Part shown: in pieces, positions 38,985 through 52,211 of the stretch
Layout of the letters: each line of letters opens with the position of its first letter
Numbering within the stretch: position 1 is the stretch's first letter
NCBI GenBank assembly: GCA_027574665.1
Contig: CM050655.1
Location: forward strand, 7,311,170-7,375,169
From: Rhynochetos jubatus
Taxonomy: Eukaryota; Chordata; Aves; Eurypygiformes; Rhynochetidae
Direction of reading: 5' to 3'
Length of the DNA: 64,000 nt
The notes under the pieces: model-generated
Seen by the model: only the letters and a program-made list of their open reading frames with translations
Told to the model about the DNA's origin: nothing
Databases searched by the model: none
Program-made: the position numbers and the translations under genes

Positions 38985-39150
38985 CTGCTTCCCCCACTTC
39001 AGAGATGGAAAAGTGAGGCACAGACCTACTGTAGCCCCAGTGCACCTATTTGTTCCTAATCACCATTTAAATTCTTTGCATATTTGGGCCTAAATTGTTT
39101 TGCAAGGTCACACAGGTTGCTGCTGTCTTTTCTCAGACCCTAACTGTTCT
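38985..39150 (+). mobile_element. Possible MIR-like SINE remnant, interrupted
   Basis: Two short stretches resemble the MIR core region in the correct order. CCACTTCAGAGATGGAAAAG followed by TGAGGCACAGAC (38995-39024) matches the 'cattttacagatgaggaaactgaggcacagag' part. GCAAGGTCACACAGG (39102-39116) matches the 'caaggtcacacagct' part. About 75 bp of unrelated AT-rich sequence separates them where the family normally has about 20, which suggests an insertion or a chance match. Confidence is low because each stretch is short. Confidence 0.35.
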
Positions 39151-40384
39151 TTCCTCTGTGAGCCTATACTCAAGGGAGCAGGTTTTAAGGCAGATCATAG
39201 TCTGACACCCTCATTCATGCAAGGGCCCCCTCTCCCCTCAGCTGGACCAGGTGGAAGGAGCTTATCTGCCTACTAAGTGTAGGATCAATGTCCTTTCCTA
39301 TCTTGCAATCGGCATTTATCTCCACATCCTGAGTGTTCGAAGACAGGTGGATGAATCTGACTGAAGACCACAATTCACCTCTGAGCTCAGAGCAATTTTA
39401 TCCCTCTACTAGGCTTCATTCTGGGGACCATTACATGAATTGAGAAAAAAGGGGCTATACAAAGGCAGAACGCTCTCAACCTTCTCATCACAGTGAGCTT
39501 CAGCTCCGAGAGAAGAGTGGCCCAACACTGACAGACAGGAGACAGTACAGTAGAGGGGTGTGCAAACACACAAATCTGTTCCGAAGTTTCCAGCACAGTC
39601 TTATTCAGCCCTGTGGAAAACATGCACATATCACGTTCTGCTGAGCTTGTGATATTCTCTTTGACATTTGAAACTTTTAAGAATGGGGCTGAATTTAATA
39701 CAAGTATTTCTAAGAACGTACATAGGTCATTTTTTTTTCCAAAGTAATTTCCTTCTATTATTCTCAGAATAACTTGTTATGTATGTGACAAAGCTTCTGC
39801 GTCAGCACAGTAAGGTACAAACCTTACACGAACAGGATTGTACCAGAATTAGGTCTTCCACGTCAAACGTAAGACTTTTAAGTAAACGAGAAACAAAAGT
39901 TAACGCTGTCTGAAACTAAGTGTAGTTGTCAGCTGCTGGTTTTTAAACAAGCTATCTAGTGCTCTCATCCTTGGAAATGCAGTGATATGGAGCCAGAGAA
40001 ATTAACTCTATCCCAGGGGCTTGGGGTTGAATGCTAAAAAGAAAATGAACAAACCCATGTGGTTCTCCCTGTATAAAGATTCAAGAAGGTAGCAGGGAAA
40101 ATTATTAAAGGCTTGTTTGGGGAAAGTTTTAGAACCAGACAATTGCACAGAAGATCGCTCAAAACAGTGAAAGCTTTAACATAATAAAAATGAGAATGTA
40201 TAGACAGGGCACTCAACTGGTTAACAAGAAAATTTCATAATTACACCACCATAGTTACTCTGAGCAAACATCAGCTCTAGTCTCACCAAAAGAGCTCTCT
40301 TCTTCCTCCCACTGACTTGGACATGGCTACTCACATGAATTTATCTATTTATCTATCCTAAGATCTTATAATTTTGGAAAAACA

Positions 40385-40400
40385 AACCAACCAACCAACC
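40385..40400. repeat. CCAA-type microsatellite
   Basis: Four units of the tetranucleotide AACC/CCAA embedded in the A/C-rich sequence 40374-40402. Confidence 0.7.
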
Positions 40401-43400
40401 CCACACAGAACTCACCCTCCATCTGCAGGATCACATAGCCAGATCAGAGCCGCACACAGCAGAGCATCTCTGACCTCCTGCACTCCCTGGCTGCCCCAGA
40501 GCCAGCTCCATTTCCCAGCCTTGCTGTGCTCTGTGGCTGCATGCCAGCCTCGAGCAAGCACTGAGCAGGACCTGAGTACTCAGGATCTTTTGGTTTCAGC
40601 TCATCTTCCATAAAATGAGGACAAAAAGCAAGCTTTTTGCTGTGGTGAATTGTCAGCTGGATAAGGCCTACAAAGAACTGCTGCAAAAGAGCCAAACAAC
40701 CAAGGAGGGACAAAGGAAAAAAAACCAAACACATCAGCCAAGCCACTATGTCTTCAGTTAGAGTAATGCAACCCTATGCCATGGCTTGCGGAGAGGTGCC
40801 GGCAGAGGAGGTCATCATCTGTGTTTAGCTCTGCTCTGCGCACCTCACCATGTGCAACCTGTGCGTAAAATTGCGTGGTGTGAAAGGGAAAAGCCCACCT
40901 GAGAACGCAGTGCCTGGGTTGATACAGTTTAACAACTGGCCATGAAAACAAACAAACAAAAAAGCCAGGACGGTACTTGAGAAATGCCCGTTTGTCAGCT
41001 TAATTCTTATCACACAGTCAGAGCAGTCAACTGCAAACACAGTTACAGATCTCCGTAATGAAATATTAATAACAGCTCTTGTACACTGCTTCCACAAGGT
41101 AACGCAGTAAAAAATGAATGTTGCTCACACATTTCCACATTTTTTCTTTTGTTACTGCTGAAAGCTTACACCTGAGAAAGCCAGTTTACTGCAGCATTAT
41201 TCTTTTCTTTTGTTTGTTTTCTGAGAGGTAGTTTTCCTTTAAACCTTAGAGAATAATTAAAATTCCTCACACAGGACAATGGTAAAAAAGATTAGGGTAT
41301 GCATTTCATATGTAGCATACTAATGGCATTTTTGGACTCCATAATAAATCATCTCTATCTTCTGCAAGCGGTAAATGGACAAAATCTCTGGAATATACAT
41401 CCCTATATACGAGTCACATACCTTCACTCTGATCTTCTCTCTCCACATCTCTGACTTGCCCAGACATCCTGCTATTGTAGATACAATATTAGCTTTTTTT
41501 TGTGTACATCACACAACAATCCAATAATCTCATTAACGGCAAATGCTGTAGGAAAGCAGCAGCCTGCTGATACCCATGAAACCATTGCAGCCTTCGCCAG
41601 GGCCAGTTGTCAGCAATAAGCAGCCAGACACACACTGCTCTATCTGATTCCCTTTATCACTTGGGTTTACAGTTTCCATTTAGTACTGAACTGATAGAAG
41701 AGAAACATTTTAACGTTCAATACAGGGAACACTTATTTCACTACACTGAGGCTGCTTTGTTTTTGTATCTAACCCCGGGGTGATCGCATCTCTCCCATAG
41801 GTTTCTGACATTCATGTTTGTTCTGAGTGGCTGCAGTTCACTCCACTGCAAACAAGAAGATCATGACTGTGTATTGCCATTAGCTGACAGGTCTCCTCCC
41901 AGCTTACTTTCCTCCTTCCTTCCACATAACATGAGCAAACCATGGCTGCATTTTCCTTCTCCCCTCTGCTGCATCACGTTGTACCTCTTGAGGCAACCAC
42001 AAATCTTGTTTCCTGGTCTGGGCAAATCCAATTCTCCTGACTCAACTTTGAGTGCAGGTAAATCCCAGCCCTCAGTTAAATCCTGGGAGGGTGAAGTGGC
42101 CAGGCCTATCCTATGCCTGATAAACCCTGCCCCAGTTTGCAAGAAATCCTGCTGGTTTTGCACATTAGATGTTTCTTAACATTTCTTTCCCCTAGAAAGT
42201 CTTCTTGGCTAAACAAGGATAACAAATGAGTTTCTGTTTTCCAGCTTTCACAACTACTTGAAATGAAAAAGGGGGGAAAAGATTAAGGAATGGGGAGTGT
42301 GGGTGCGTTTATTTTCAGAAAATGGCACAGATAAAATAGAACTTTTTTCTTCCAACAGATGTTCTCCTCAATCCCCTTTAAGTTCGATTTTCTGCTGTAC
42401 TTCCTAGATAAGCATTCAGTACTTCTTGGTTTTAGCTCATGCAATCAATATAAATGAGAAAATTGTTACCCTCTAAATACTAAGTAACACATTTTCTCTC
42501 TTCAATACTTCAGGCTAGAGCAGGTACTCCTCACACAGGTCATTGTTTGGGGCTTTACAAGGATGAAATCTTTATTACAGACTTCTGTAACTTGCCAATC
42601 TTTGCTATTGACTTTCCTGTTCCTGTGGCAATGGAAAGGCTGTCACTTTGGGGCCAGCCTTCAGAAAACTGGAGCTTATTTAGAGCAGCATGAGCTGAGC
42701 ACACCATCTGACTCGCGCCTTACTTCTGTCTTTGTGGGAAGCCTCCTTCTCCACACCAGAAGTGCCACCAGCATCACAGCAGCCACTGCAGCCCGAGGGC
42801 AGGCACAGACCCCGATGGGGCTGGCGTTAGTGCTGGCTCAGCTGCCTAAAGCTAGTGCCAAGTAGGCAGCTGGAAGCAGTGAAGTTGAGGCAGAAATTTT
42901 GATGGAAGTTGCCAAAAACATAACTAAAGGCTGCTGAGGATTTTCTTACATCAGGGACTGGCAAGTTCCACTTACAGAAAGCTTGAAAGTGAGATCAGCA
43001 ATTCAGAGAGCTGGAGAATTCGATCATATGAGAGTCAAGTTATTGTAATGGCAACTCCACTGGAGGCTGTGACCACTTCCCAGGTCATCTCAACTGCTCA
43101 GGATGCGTCTGGTCTGGAGGATCAGATAGAAATAGCTATCAACTCTTTTGGGGAAGATTTCTGTGGCAAGTCAGCAAAGTTTGTGATACAAGGATATTAG
43201 GAAAGATCACTCACACAAAAATCCAATTAAACAGAGAAATAAAGGCACACTCATATCCCAGAGTACAGCACGAAGTTCTCTCCTACGGAATGAGCACCAA
43301 AGCAGGTGCCTGAATCATTCCAATGACTTCTCAGCACACATTGCCCTTGTACACAGGACTTGGTGACGACTTTCAGTTCAGTACTTGGAAAAAGCAGTGA

Positions 43401-43603
43401 CCTGCTTTGAAGGAGAGTCAATCCATTAATTAATAACGGGAGACAAAGTAAAACGTGGTAATGTTAAAACAGTATGAGAAGGAAGGTGTTACCGAGGTCC
43501 TGTTCACCTAGACACAGGCAGCTCCCCCACAAGCACAGGATCACACACACAAACAGACTGGGGTGACAGGCGCACGAGGACACCCTCACCCCGTTGCCCA
43601 CAG

Positions 43604-43657
43604 CACTGCACCTCTGGGGGTGTCCCCACACACTGCACCTCCAGGGGTACCCACAAG
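43604..43657. repeat. Two-copy 27-bp tandem duplication
   Basis: Both copies start CACTGCACCT, at 43604 and 43631. They share most positions, with CTGGGGGTGT in the first against CCAGGGGTAC in the second. It is a small GC-rich minisatellite-like duplication. Confidence 0.7.
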
Positions 43658-44736
43658 CTATTTCAAACACAGCAGACCCCACACACTCCTCCTGCAGCAA
43701 CTCCATGGTGCTTTTTGACCCCAAAACAACTTGACTTTACTCTTGAAGCTACCCAACCCTCCAGAAGGTCTTAAAATAAGACACACCACAAACAAACAAG
43801 AAACCCTCCAGATTTCCTCAGTCACCCACAGCATCTCCAGTTTGTAGCCCAGCCTTACTCATCGTCTAGCTACAGCACTTTTTGACAGCTATAATCCATT
43901 TTACTACAAAATATGGGTCCAAACCACTTTCAGTTTTTTCCCTCCTCAGAGGAAAACTTTCTCATTTAACCCACTGCACAGCTTATTCTGCTGACAACAT
44001 AGCCACAATGCTTATCAGAACGAGCAGAAAAGACAGGAATGAAGAAAAACATAGGCAGAAATAACGCTTCTTAAAAAGAAATGCCTGCACTTCTTCCAGA
44101 AATTTCAAATGTTATCAACCTCTTATTGATAGGCATCCTGCTCACCACCTCTGCCATGCAAGTGTGAGCACCACCAAGGGTACAAGTCTCAGAGGTATTG
44201 CACACAGCGCTCCTTTATAGCTGTCGTTTCTGATTAAAAGCTGCATGTATATCCCACTTGAACGAGGCTGGATCTCTCTCCAGGACTGCCATCAGCCTGC
44301 ATAAGGCCTCTACATAAAACAAAAGGAAAAAAAAAAATGAAATGCTTTTTGTGTTCATCTGGCTCAGCAATGAACATCTAAATATAAAATGTTTATTGTC
44401 ACTTAAGGTGAGCTCTGTGTCCCAAGCCAACAAGTTGGCATCCTGCAAAGCCAGGCATATATTTGCAATTGTTGCCATCCAACATTCTGCATTGTTGGGA
44501 ACAAGATTTAACAATTACACTCTGTATCTATTACCTATTTAAATTACTCTTCCAGCATGTGAATATTAAACCTGGGAAGTGGCAGATGAATCCCTGCACA
44601 AAACTACAGTAAGAAAGATTCAAATTAATGTTTTCCTAACAAACTGCTCAATGGAAACAAGTAGCACCCTGACTCTACCAGGTTTCACTCCCCTCTGCCA
44701 AGTCCAGGAACTGGATGCCATTATTCCAATCTTGTT

Positions 44737-45039
44737 ATCATAGAATCATAGAATGGTTTGGGTTGGAAGGGACTTTAATGGCCAACTAGTCCATCCCCCC
44801 TGCCATGAGCAGGGACATCTTCCACTAGGATCAGGTTGCTCAGAGCCCCGGCCAACCTGACCTTGATGCTTCCAGGGATGGGGCACCTACCACCCCTCTG
44901 GGCAACCTGCGTCAATGCCTCAGCACCCGCATTTTAAAGAATTTCTTCCTTAAATCTAGTCTGAATCTACCCTCTTCTAGTTTAAAACCATTACCCCTTG
45001 TCCTATTGCTACAGGCCCTACTAAAAAGTCTGTTCCCAG
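44737..45039 (-). mobile_element. CR1 LINE, 3' end fragment, reverse orientation
   Basis: On the minus strand the element ends in two octamer copies (ATTCTATG ATTCTATG), preceded by GGTCCCTTCCAACCC-like sequence; here the plus strand reads GGGTTGGAAGGGAC at 44760-44773. The remainder follows the bird CR1 3' UTR and ORF2 end in order: GGGATGGGGCA near 44876, GGGCAACCTG near 44900, the AAAGAATTTCTTCCTTA block near 44936, and ACCCCTTGTCCTATTGCTACAGGCCC near 44993-45019. It is about 300 bp and 5'-truncated, as almost all CR1 copies are. It looks much less diverged than the copy at 24120-25070. It has no coding capacity and is a non-autonomous fossil copy. Confidence 0.97.
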
Positions 45040-48000
45040 TATGACAATAAATAAAACATTTCCAACCTTAATAATGTCCTGTTTGAGTCATGATTTACAA
45101 GATCTAAATTTTGCACATGAAAGCATTTTTAAGAAAACCATACAAATTGGCTCCTCTGAGGTCCATAGCAATAGCATTAAAAAACATAAAATTGCATCAC
45201 CAAGCTACTTTTGATAACTTTTTCCCCATGAAAAGTTTCCTGCAAACCAGGTGTTCTTCCATGTTCATTTTCAAATCCTTCTTCCACGTTTGAAACGTAA
45301 CGGAAAGAGGGTCAACATTTTTCAGCATGAATCCAAGTGCCATGAAATATTATTGCTCTGGGGAGGAAGGTTGTTTTTTGGGGTGTTTTGGGGTTTTTAT
45401 TAAATCTGATGCCCATGAGATGAACATCTTTCTGTAGGCTATTTCTAAAGCTCAGTGGTTGGAAAAGTCCTGTCATCAGGACACTGCAGCAGTGTTCAGT
45501 TCCTTCTGCACTGGGGAGTCCATCACCACCAAAAACCTCCTGAGAAATTTTGAAGGAAAAAAAATTCTCTGTTTTGCTGTACAAGGCACCACTGTCAGGA
45601 GCAATTAACATTGTCTAATCACTCCTTTTATACCAGGCAATTTAAACTCCCTGTCATAACTGCAAACCAGTCTGTAATTATCCCTCATTTTTCTCACTCT
45701 CCTCTTTTGCTATGGCTTCTGGGAGGGAGACATCCAGCTGCAGCTCTGTCATTTCCTCCTTAGCATGACACTGCATTCTGCGTTGCAGCCAGCTCCAGGA
45801 AGTCATTTGGCAGCACAGTTAATGTCCAGCCCTCAGAGGACAAGTCTGAGCCTCACTGCCAAGAGACACTGTAGGGACATCTGCCGTGTTTGCCCCCACC
45901 ATGTAAGGAAGAAAAACAAGCCCAAAATACTCTGCCATTTGGGCTTCCCCTTGAAGACAAGGAAGGGGGTCAAGACTGTGCAAAGTCAATTGTGCGAGGG
46001 CGCATGTACAGGAGCGGATGACAGCCTCTTGGTACAAGCCCTGGGCACAAATGTCCTCCATAGCACTGGGGTGGGAGGGAAGAGTCATCAGTCAAGCACG
46101 ACGCTCTGTGGAGCCTGTAAAGTGTACCCCTGATCCCTCCTATGGACCCGAACTGCTCATACGCATTGCCACAGCAGCCCTTCACACCCTTACTCGCTCT
46201 CCTCCCAGCCCAGCTCCCCAGCTCACACGGGGCTGGCTGGCAGGACCTCCTGCCATTTTCCAAAGCAATTATCCCCATAAAATGTAACGGATCCCAGAGG
46301 TGTGAAGTGCAGACAGAAGGAAGCAAACAGAAAATAAAAAACAAAACAAACAAAAAAGCCCAAGAACTGTCCGGCATGAATGACAAAAAAGATCTCTTCA
46401 ATCACCAGATCTTTTCTGCTTCCCTTAGTCAGTCCTCCTGAACTCCCCTAAAAAACCCAAAACTAACCCAAAGCAAAACAAAAGAAAGAGGGAAAAACCC
46501 CAAGACACCCAGTGAGCGAAGATTCTCACATATAGCCTCTGGTGAATAAGGGCAGGGAATGAATTACAGGATGGCAGATTCTTCTCAGAGGAAGCCTGCC
46601 TGCTCTCATTTTACTGTGCAGCATCCGCCGGCTGCTCCCGGTCCAGCAGTAGCGGCTGCTGCGCCGCTACCTGTCACTGAGGTAGGGCAGCAGCATCTCA
46701 CAGGGCTTGGAGGGACAGTCTGACACGTAATGACAGTAATTCCCTTTCTTAGTTACTAATTGAAGTTGGTATTGCAGTTTCCCTCTCTGACCTTTGGACT
46801 CCTGCAGCAGTAAAAATCTCACAGCATTGTAGTCTGACTGTTAGGGGCTCCGATTTCCCAGACCCTGCTCCCAGGGTGGCCCACTGCAGCAATCACCAGA
46901 GACCTCTGCAGTAGCAGATCCCCACTGGATAAGAGAGAAGACAGAGGAATGGATCAGTCTGGTTTGGTGAGAACTGCTGCTAAATATTGATAAATGCTTC
47001 TCCTCCCCTGCTCCTGCTCTCCTGTGTGCTGTGGTCCCAGGAAACCATCAGGCAACAGGGCTCCCAAACCCAAGTCCCCATGCGCCATGGGGCTCCCTCT
47101 CACACGCTGGGTAAGAGGTAGAGACCGACCCTCCTCCAAGGCGGTCTCGTAGCTCTGACTTCACTTGCCTACCCCCTTAGCTGCACATTTGGTTTTGATC
47201 CCGCAAGTTTTTATTCCCTACATTTCCCTTTGCTATGTGGGACCTCCTGCATGGACATCGCTTCCCCACATGGCTCCATGTGCCACCTCGTTCTCAGAAT
47301 TAGGGTCACAGATACTCAACAACAGCACATGTGATCTCAAAATACACGATTTTTCTGGGATTCCCTCAGCTTTCATTTCCTAAGCGGTTAATCAGTACCA
47401 GCAGAACCCCACACCAGGCAAATAAACCCGAACAGCAGCAGGGTCCTTCTCGGTAAGTCACAACGAATGTGAAGGCTGCAGGCACGTTTCCCTGCTCTCA
47501 ATCCCACTTGCCCAACACCTCCTTCGACACGGCAGAATCTTTCTGCAGGGGAGAAGGCATCACACATCATTTACCAAGTTTCATTAGAAAATATTAAAGG
47601 AGTTGCTAGAATTTCAAAATTCCTGCCCAAACCACAGTAACTACTTCACAACCAACCTTGTCTCAAACGGAGAACACGAAGTTGCTCAGCCAACAACAAT
47701 GGTCAGAAACAGGTGGTTTAAGGTGATTCCAGACAGTCATGAATGAAGGAAACAGCCTAGAAAACAGCTGTGTAAATACCATCAAACACAGAAAGGGGTG
47801 CATAGGTATTACACAGAGAGATTTTAAGTCTTCAGCCACCTAAAAACACCCCACAACCATCATATTCTTCATGGATGATCATTAGGGAGTTTTATTTCAT
47901 TTTAAGGCCTCCCTAGCACTAAGTTCCAATTAGATAGTTCAGAAACTCAGGTTGAAAATAGATAGAACCCCACTTTTTGTTCTGAAATACATGCAATCAT

Positions 48001-49150
48001 TTAACTAGTTAATGATATGTCATTGCCAGGTAGTTGCCCTCACCAAACATCTGACACCTGATCTATTACCAGCAGCTTATACTCAATTAAAAATGAGACA
48101 CAACAGCACTTAAAACTGCATAGAGCCCTTTCAGCTGGATAAAAAAAGCACGTATGAAAACCAAATATGCACTTTGGTTTTCATGTCTCAGCCTGGCTCA
48201 TACCCCATGGTCCGCATAGGTTGCGGGGCGTGATTTTTACATTCCCACAGTCTTCTCGGAGTTTAAACTTTAAGTTAACAAGAAAAGATAGAGTCGAGCT
48301 ACCAACACCGCAAGACACCGCTGTAATACGGCACCAACAGTCATGCTATTTTAATCAACGATGTTCCTATTCACTGAAGCACATTCTGATCTTCAGCCAA
48401 ATCAGGCAAGAGAAAATTGCATTCATACTCCCTGGTACTGCTGCTTCTCAGTAATCCATTACTGCTTTGAAACAGGTCGAAAACCCTTTCTCAAAGGCAT
48501 TGCTGCTATCAGATCTCCAGAGGAGGGGCAGAAGGGGCAAAAAACAGCAAATCTCGAGCCCACAGTCCCACCAAGGGTCCTTTGCTCACAACTGGGCACA
48601 TGCACAGACCTCAGGACATCAGGGAAACACACTCCCAGCAGGAAAGCCTTCTTGCCTCCCCTGAAAAATGAAGCCAGACCTGCTTAAAGCTGAAAACAAG
48701 ACTGTGGAAACATTATTCTCTGCCAATCCTAGAGAGCAACTCTCTGCAGAGGGAAAGTTCCCGTCTGGCCGCCTGCACAGGCGCACACCTGGGGCAGAGA
48801 GCAGAAATCACCATTTTGCATCTCAGACCGGGGCACAGGAAGACCCTTCCCTACCTGCTGCTGATATTCAGCACAATGCCGAGACGGTGTGGAGTCAGGC
48901 AATGTCTGAGAGCCTGAATCCTCTCTGCTAATCAGAAAGTAGCTTTACCTGCACCCTGGGACCAGCAAGAAGTCGGCTCCTTCAGCTCCTGGGCGTTTTG
49001 TTGGCAGTGAAAAGCTTTGTAATCCTGAGCCCTTACCACCAATTCAAACGCTTCATTTACAAACAGCAAATATGTTAAACGGCTGTTTGTACTGGGCAGG
49101 TAAACATCCAGGACCGTAGAAGATAGGTGATCCACAATCTGAAGCCACAA

Positions 49151-49174
49151 GCATGGCTTCTTGCATGGCTTCTT
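49151..49174. repeat. 12-bp perfect tandem duplication
   Basis: GCATGGCTTCTT occurs twice in direct succession (49151-49162 and 49163-49174). It is probably a replication-slippage duplication. Confidence 0.85.
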
Positions 49175-52100
49175 CTGCCTTTCTGTATATTTTATACTTA
49201 ACACATTATTATCAGTTACAATATGGATACGATTTTGGTTCAGTAATGAGGTTTCTTCTCAAAGGTGCATCTAGGAAGACAATTTCTTGTGGAAGTTGGG
49301 TTTTTTGTCAGTGAATAATTAAAGGGTTATTTTTGGCAGGACATTTTTCTCTCCCCCATCGTCATGGGTTTTGTTTTGTATTTTTTATACCTGACTCTTG
49401 CTTCCAGCTTTTATACTCACCTGTATTTGCACTGTGCTTAGTCAACAGCAAGGTCCAGACATCACATATTTGCGGTCTTGGCAAGTTTTATGGGTCCTGA
49501 CAAACGTGTAGCTGAACTTCTCACTAACCTTTCAGCAGGACCATAACCCTCAGCACCTCTAAGAGAACTTTTACCCCTCAATTCCTGTGTGCCATGCACA
49601 CATCAACCTAACAGCACTCCACAAAGCACTGTTAAATCTTTCCAGTTTGAGGAAGTACATACAAGTTTTATACCACACTTGAGAAAAGAAAATTAGCTCA
49701 GTAGTAGAGACAAAAGAGAAAAACTGGACAGATGACAGGATTGATTTAGGGTTACAGCAGATCACTGACTGCATCCAAGTCAAAATCTCAATAAAACCAA
49801 AGATAAATGGTTTTTGGACTTATTAGCAAGTGCGTCATAGAAACAGAGTTCTCAAGAAACATCCCTAACCCTCAAAAATACTTTAGGGAAATGTTTGGGG
49901 TTTTTGCCCCTCTTTAACTTGCAGTTGTGTCTCATTTTCAGCTTTCCCCTTTGCCACAAGCCTACAAGATGCCAGTACTCTGACACACTCAGATTTCCCC
50001 AGGAGCGGTGGCATTAGCACCAAATGCCACAACGCCACTAAACTCAGGAGAGTCAGCAAAACTGATAAGCAGGGGAGATCCCTTAAATTACCTTTTCCTG
50101 CACCCTGAACTCCCTTTCCACGCAGAGAATGAGCCAAGGTTACTGCAGAAGCTCTCACATTTCTCTCCTAATAACAGAAGCTGTGTTGTACAGGGAGCGG
50201 TGAGAGAACAATGCTCCCTGGAGGTTTTTTCCAGGGCTCACAAATTCACCGTGGTGCTGCAGTGCTGTACTTGCTATAGATTTGGGTTTCTCAGGCCACG
50301 TGCACAAAAGACAATCTCGGCCTCGTTTAAAACTAGATACATCTCTGGAACCTCTGATCCATAAAGAGCTTGGAAACACTAAATATGTGCTTGCCAGTTC
50401 TCAAAGTACATGATGGATCACTGGAAAAACTACGCATTACTGCGTGGGTTTTTGTTTGCGTGGGGTGTTTTTTTAAAGCACTGCTGTGTGTTTGCAAGGG
50501 TTTAAGGCCACAGTACTGTACAGAGCACCTCAATTTCATTCTGAAGGAGTAGACCGGTATAAAGAACAAGAGGGAAAGTCAAGACCCTGCATTTTGCTGG
50601 GTGTGCTGGCAAAGAACTGTGTTCCCAACAGAATATCGAATCGTACATCCTACCTCTAAAGCTACTTCCAGTACGGTCAGTCCAGGGAATTCAAATCTCA
50701 GTTAAGATCTGTTTGTACAGCATGCTTTTGCTTCAAGGATGTCTTAGCTAAGCTCATCCTAGGCACCACTCCATATTTACGTAAGCCAAGTGGATGGGCC
50801 CTGGCTCGTAAGGGACTTGCGCACACACCTGCAGCGAGGAGACTATCTCAGACCCAACTACACTCATCTAACTTGACAGCTACATCTTCAGCCCTACACA
50901 AGAGCTCCTCAGGGCTGATATTACAGGCAAGAACAGTTCCTTAGCATGTCTCTCCTCTGGAAAAAAGCATTTTTGGTTGGGTTTCTGCTTTCTCAATTTC
51001 CAAATGCTAATGTCCTCTGCTGAAAGCTGTTGTTTTTATGACCACATTGTTCCCTGTCCAAGTCCCATCCCTGCAGCTCAGGATTGCTGGGATGAGCCCA
51101 GCTGCTCCAGGGTGGCCCTGTAGATGACAAACACCACAGGGGCACACCTGCTCATCCACGACACACGGCCCAGGTTCACATGGGCTTGTACCACCTGTAC
51201 AATTTGTTCCGCTCTGTTGCATTCTTCTGTAAGTTTAAACAGCTGTAAGATGCTGTTAGCCATGAAATAATGGAGGCTGTGAGCTCCTTGCAAGCAACCA
51301 CAGCAAGAGCCGCGCTTACTACTTGAAGTCAAGTTTCTGTCTCCAGCAGGGACTCCCCAACTTGCTCTGCTCTGCTGCATCCTTTCCAAATAGCTATAAA
51401 TTCAGGTTATTGTAAGACATTTAAAGCTTTCAAGTGGCAAAGCTGAGCTCTGCTCCTCCCTGACATTCACTCTAAGAGCCATACAGGAACATGTAAGACA
51501 GCTTACTGCAGGTCTTCCCACACTCACTTTGCTCAGGTACCGTAACAAAACCAGGAAGCGCCAGAGCAGGTTTTACTGTTAACTTCCTCATGATACAAAA
51601 ATGCACAAGATGTTTCTAATCATCAGCAGTTGCAAGGGCAATGTTTGCCTGCCTTATTGCTCTTTGAAATGGAAGATATGACTGGGGAGCAGTGTTTGCC
51701 CTTACCTATGCTTTGAACAAACTTGTTATGCGAGCAGTCAAACACAGCAGCTGAGTGAGCACTCAGCCCTATGGTGTAGAGATGGCACAGGGATCTATAT
51801 TACATCTGTATTCACGTATTGGATTCAATTCACTGATATTGAACCTATGCCAAGAGTGTAGACAAGCATGGGACAGAAGCAGAGCAGGTTATATGATCTA
51901 CCCTCCATGCTATCAAGACTATATTAGTGTAGTTTTAGCAAGCCTGATACCGATTTGTTAACAATTTTGGACGGCTAACCAGGCATCTTGTCTTACTCAT
52001 GAATAGCCTAGGAAATCCAAAATGTTTCCCCAAACAGCCTGCTTTTAGCATTTCCTATCCTTTTTTATCATGAGTTTGCAACATCAGAATGTGTTTTTTG

Positions 52101-52197
52101 AACATTTGAATACATCATATATAAAGTGCAGCAATCAGACCAGTTTAATCTTCAGTGATTCACGCAAAGAGCAACAAGGATCGAGGTTCTTTTGGAT

Positions 52198-52211
52198 AAA
52201 AAAAAAAAAAA
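52198..52211 (+). repeat. Poly-A tract (A14)
   Basis: Fourteen uninterrupted A. No retroposon body is recognised upstream. Confidence 0.9.

Larger units (their letters stand above)
37900..44736. other. No gene seen; unique-looking DNA with minor repeats
   Basis: No exon is recognised. Frames at 38109-38559 are open on both strands across a GC-rich, CAG/CTG-rich patch and are judged compositional. The stretch holds a weak MIR-like remnant (38985-39150), a CCAA-type microsatellite (40385-40400), a second A/C-rich motif (40718-40732) and a 27-bp tandem duplication (43604-43657). Confidence 0.5.

Noticed and set aside
45369-45399. Telomere-like G4T4 runs
   Set aside because: Only two or three irregular units, not the vertebrate TTAGGG repeat; kept only as part of the recurring G/T-rich motif.
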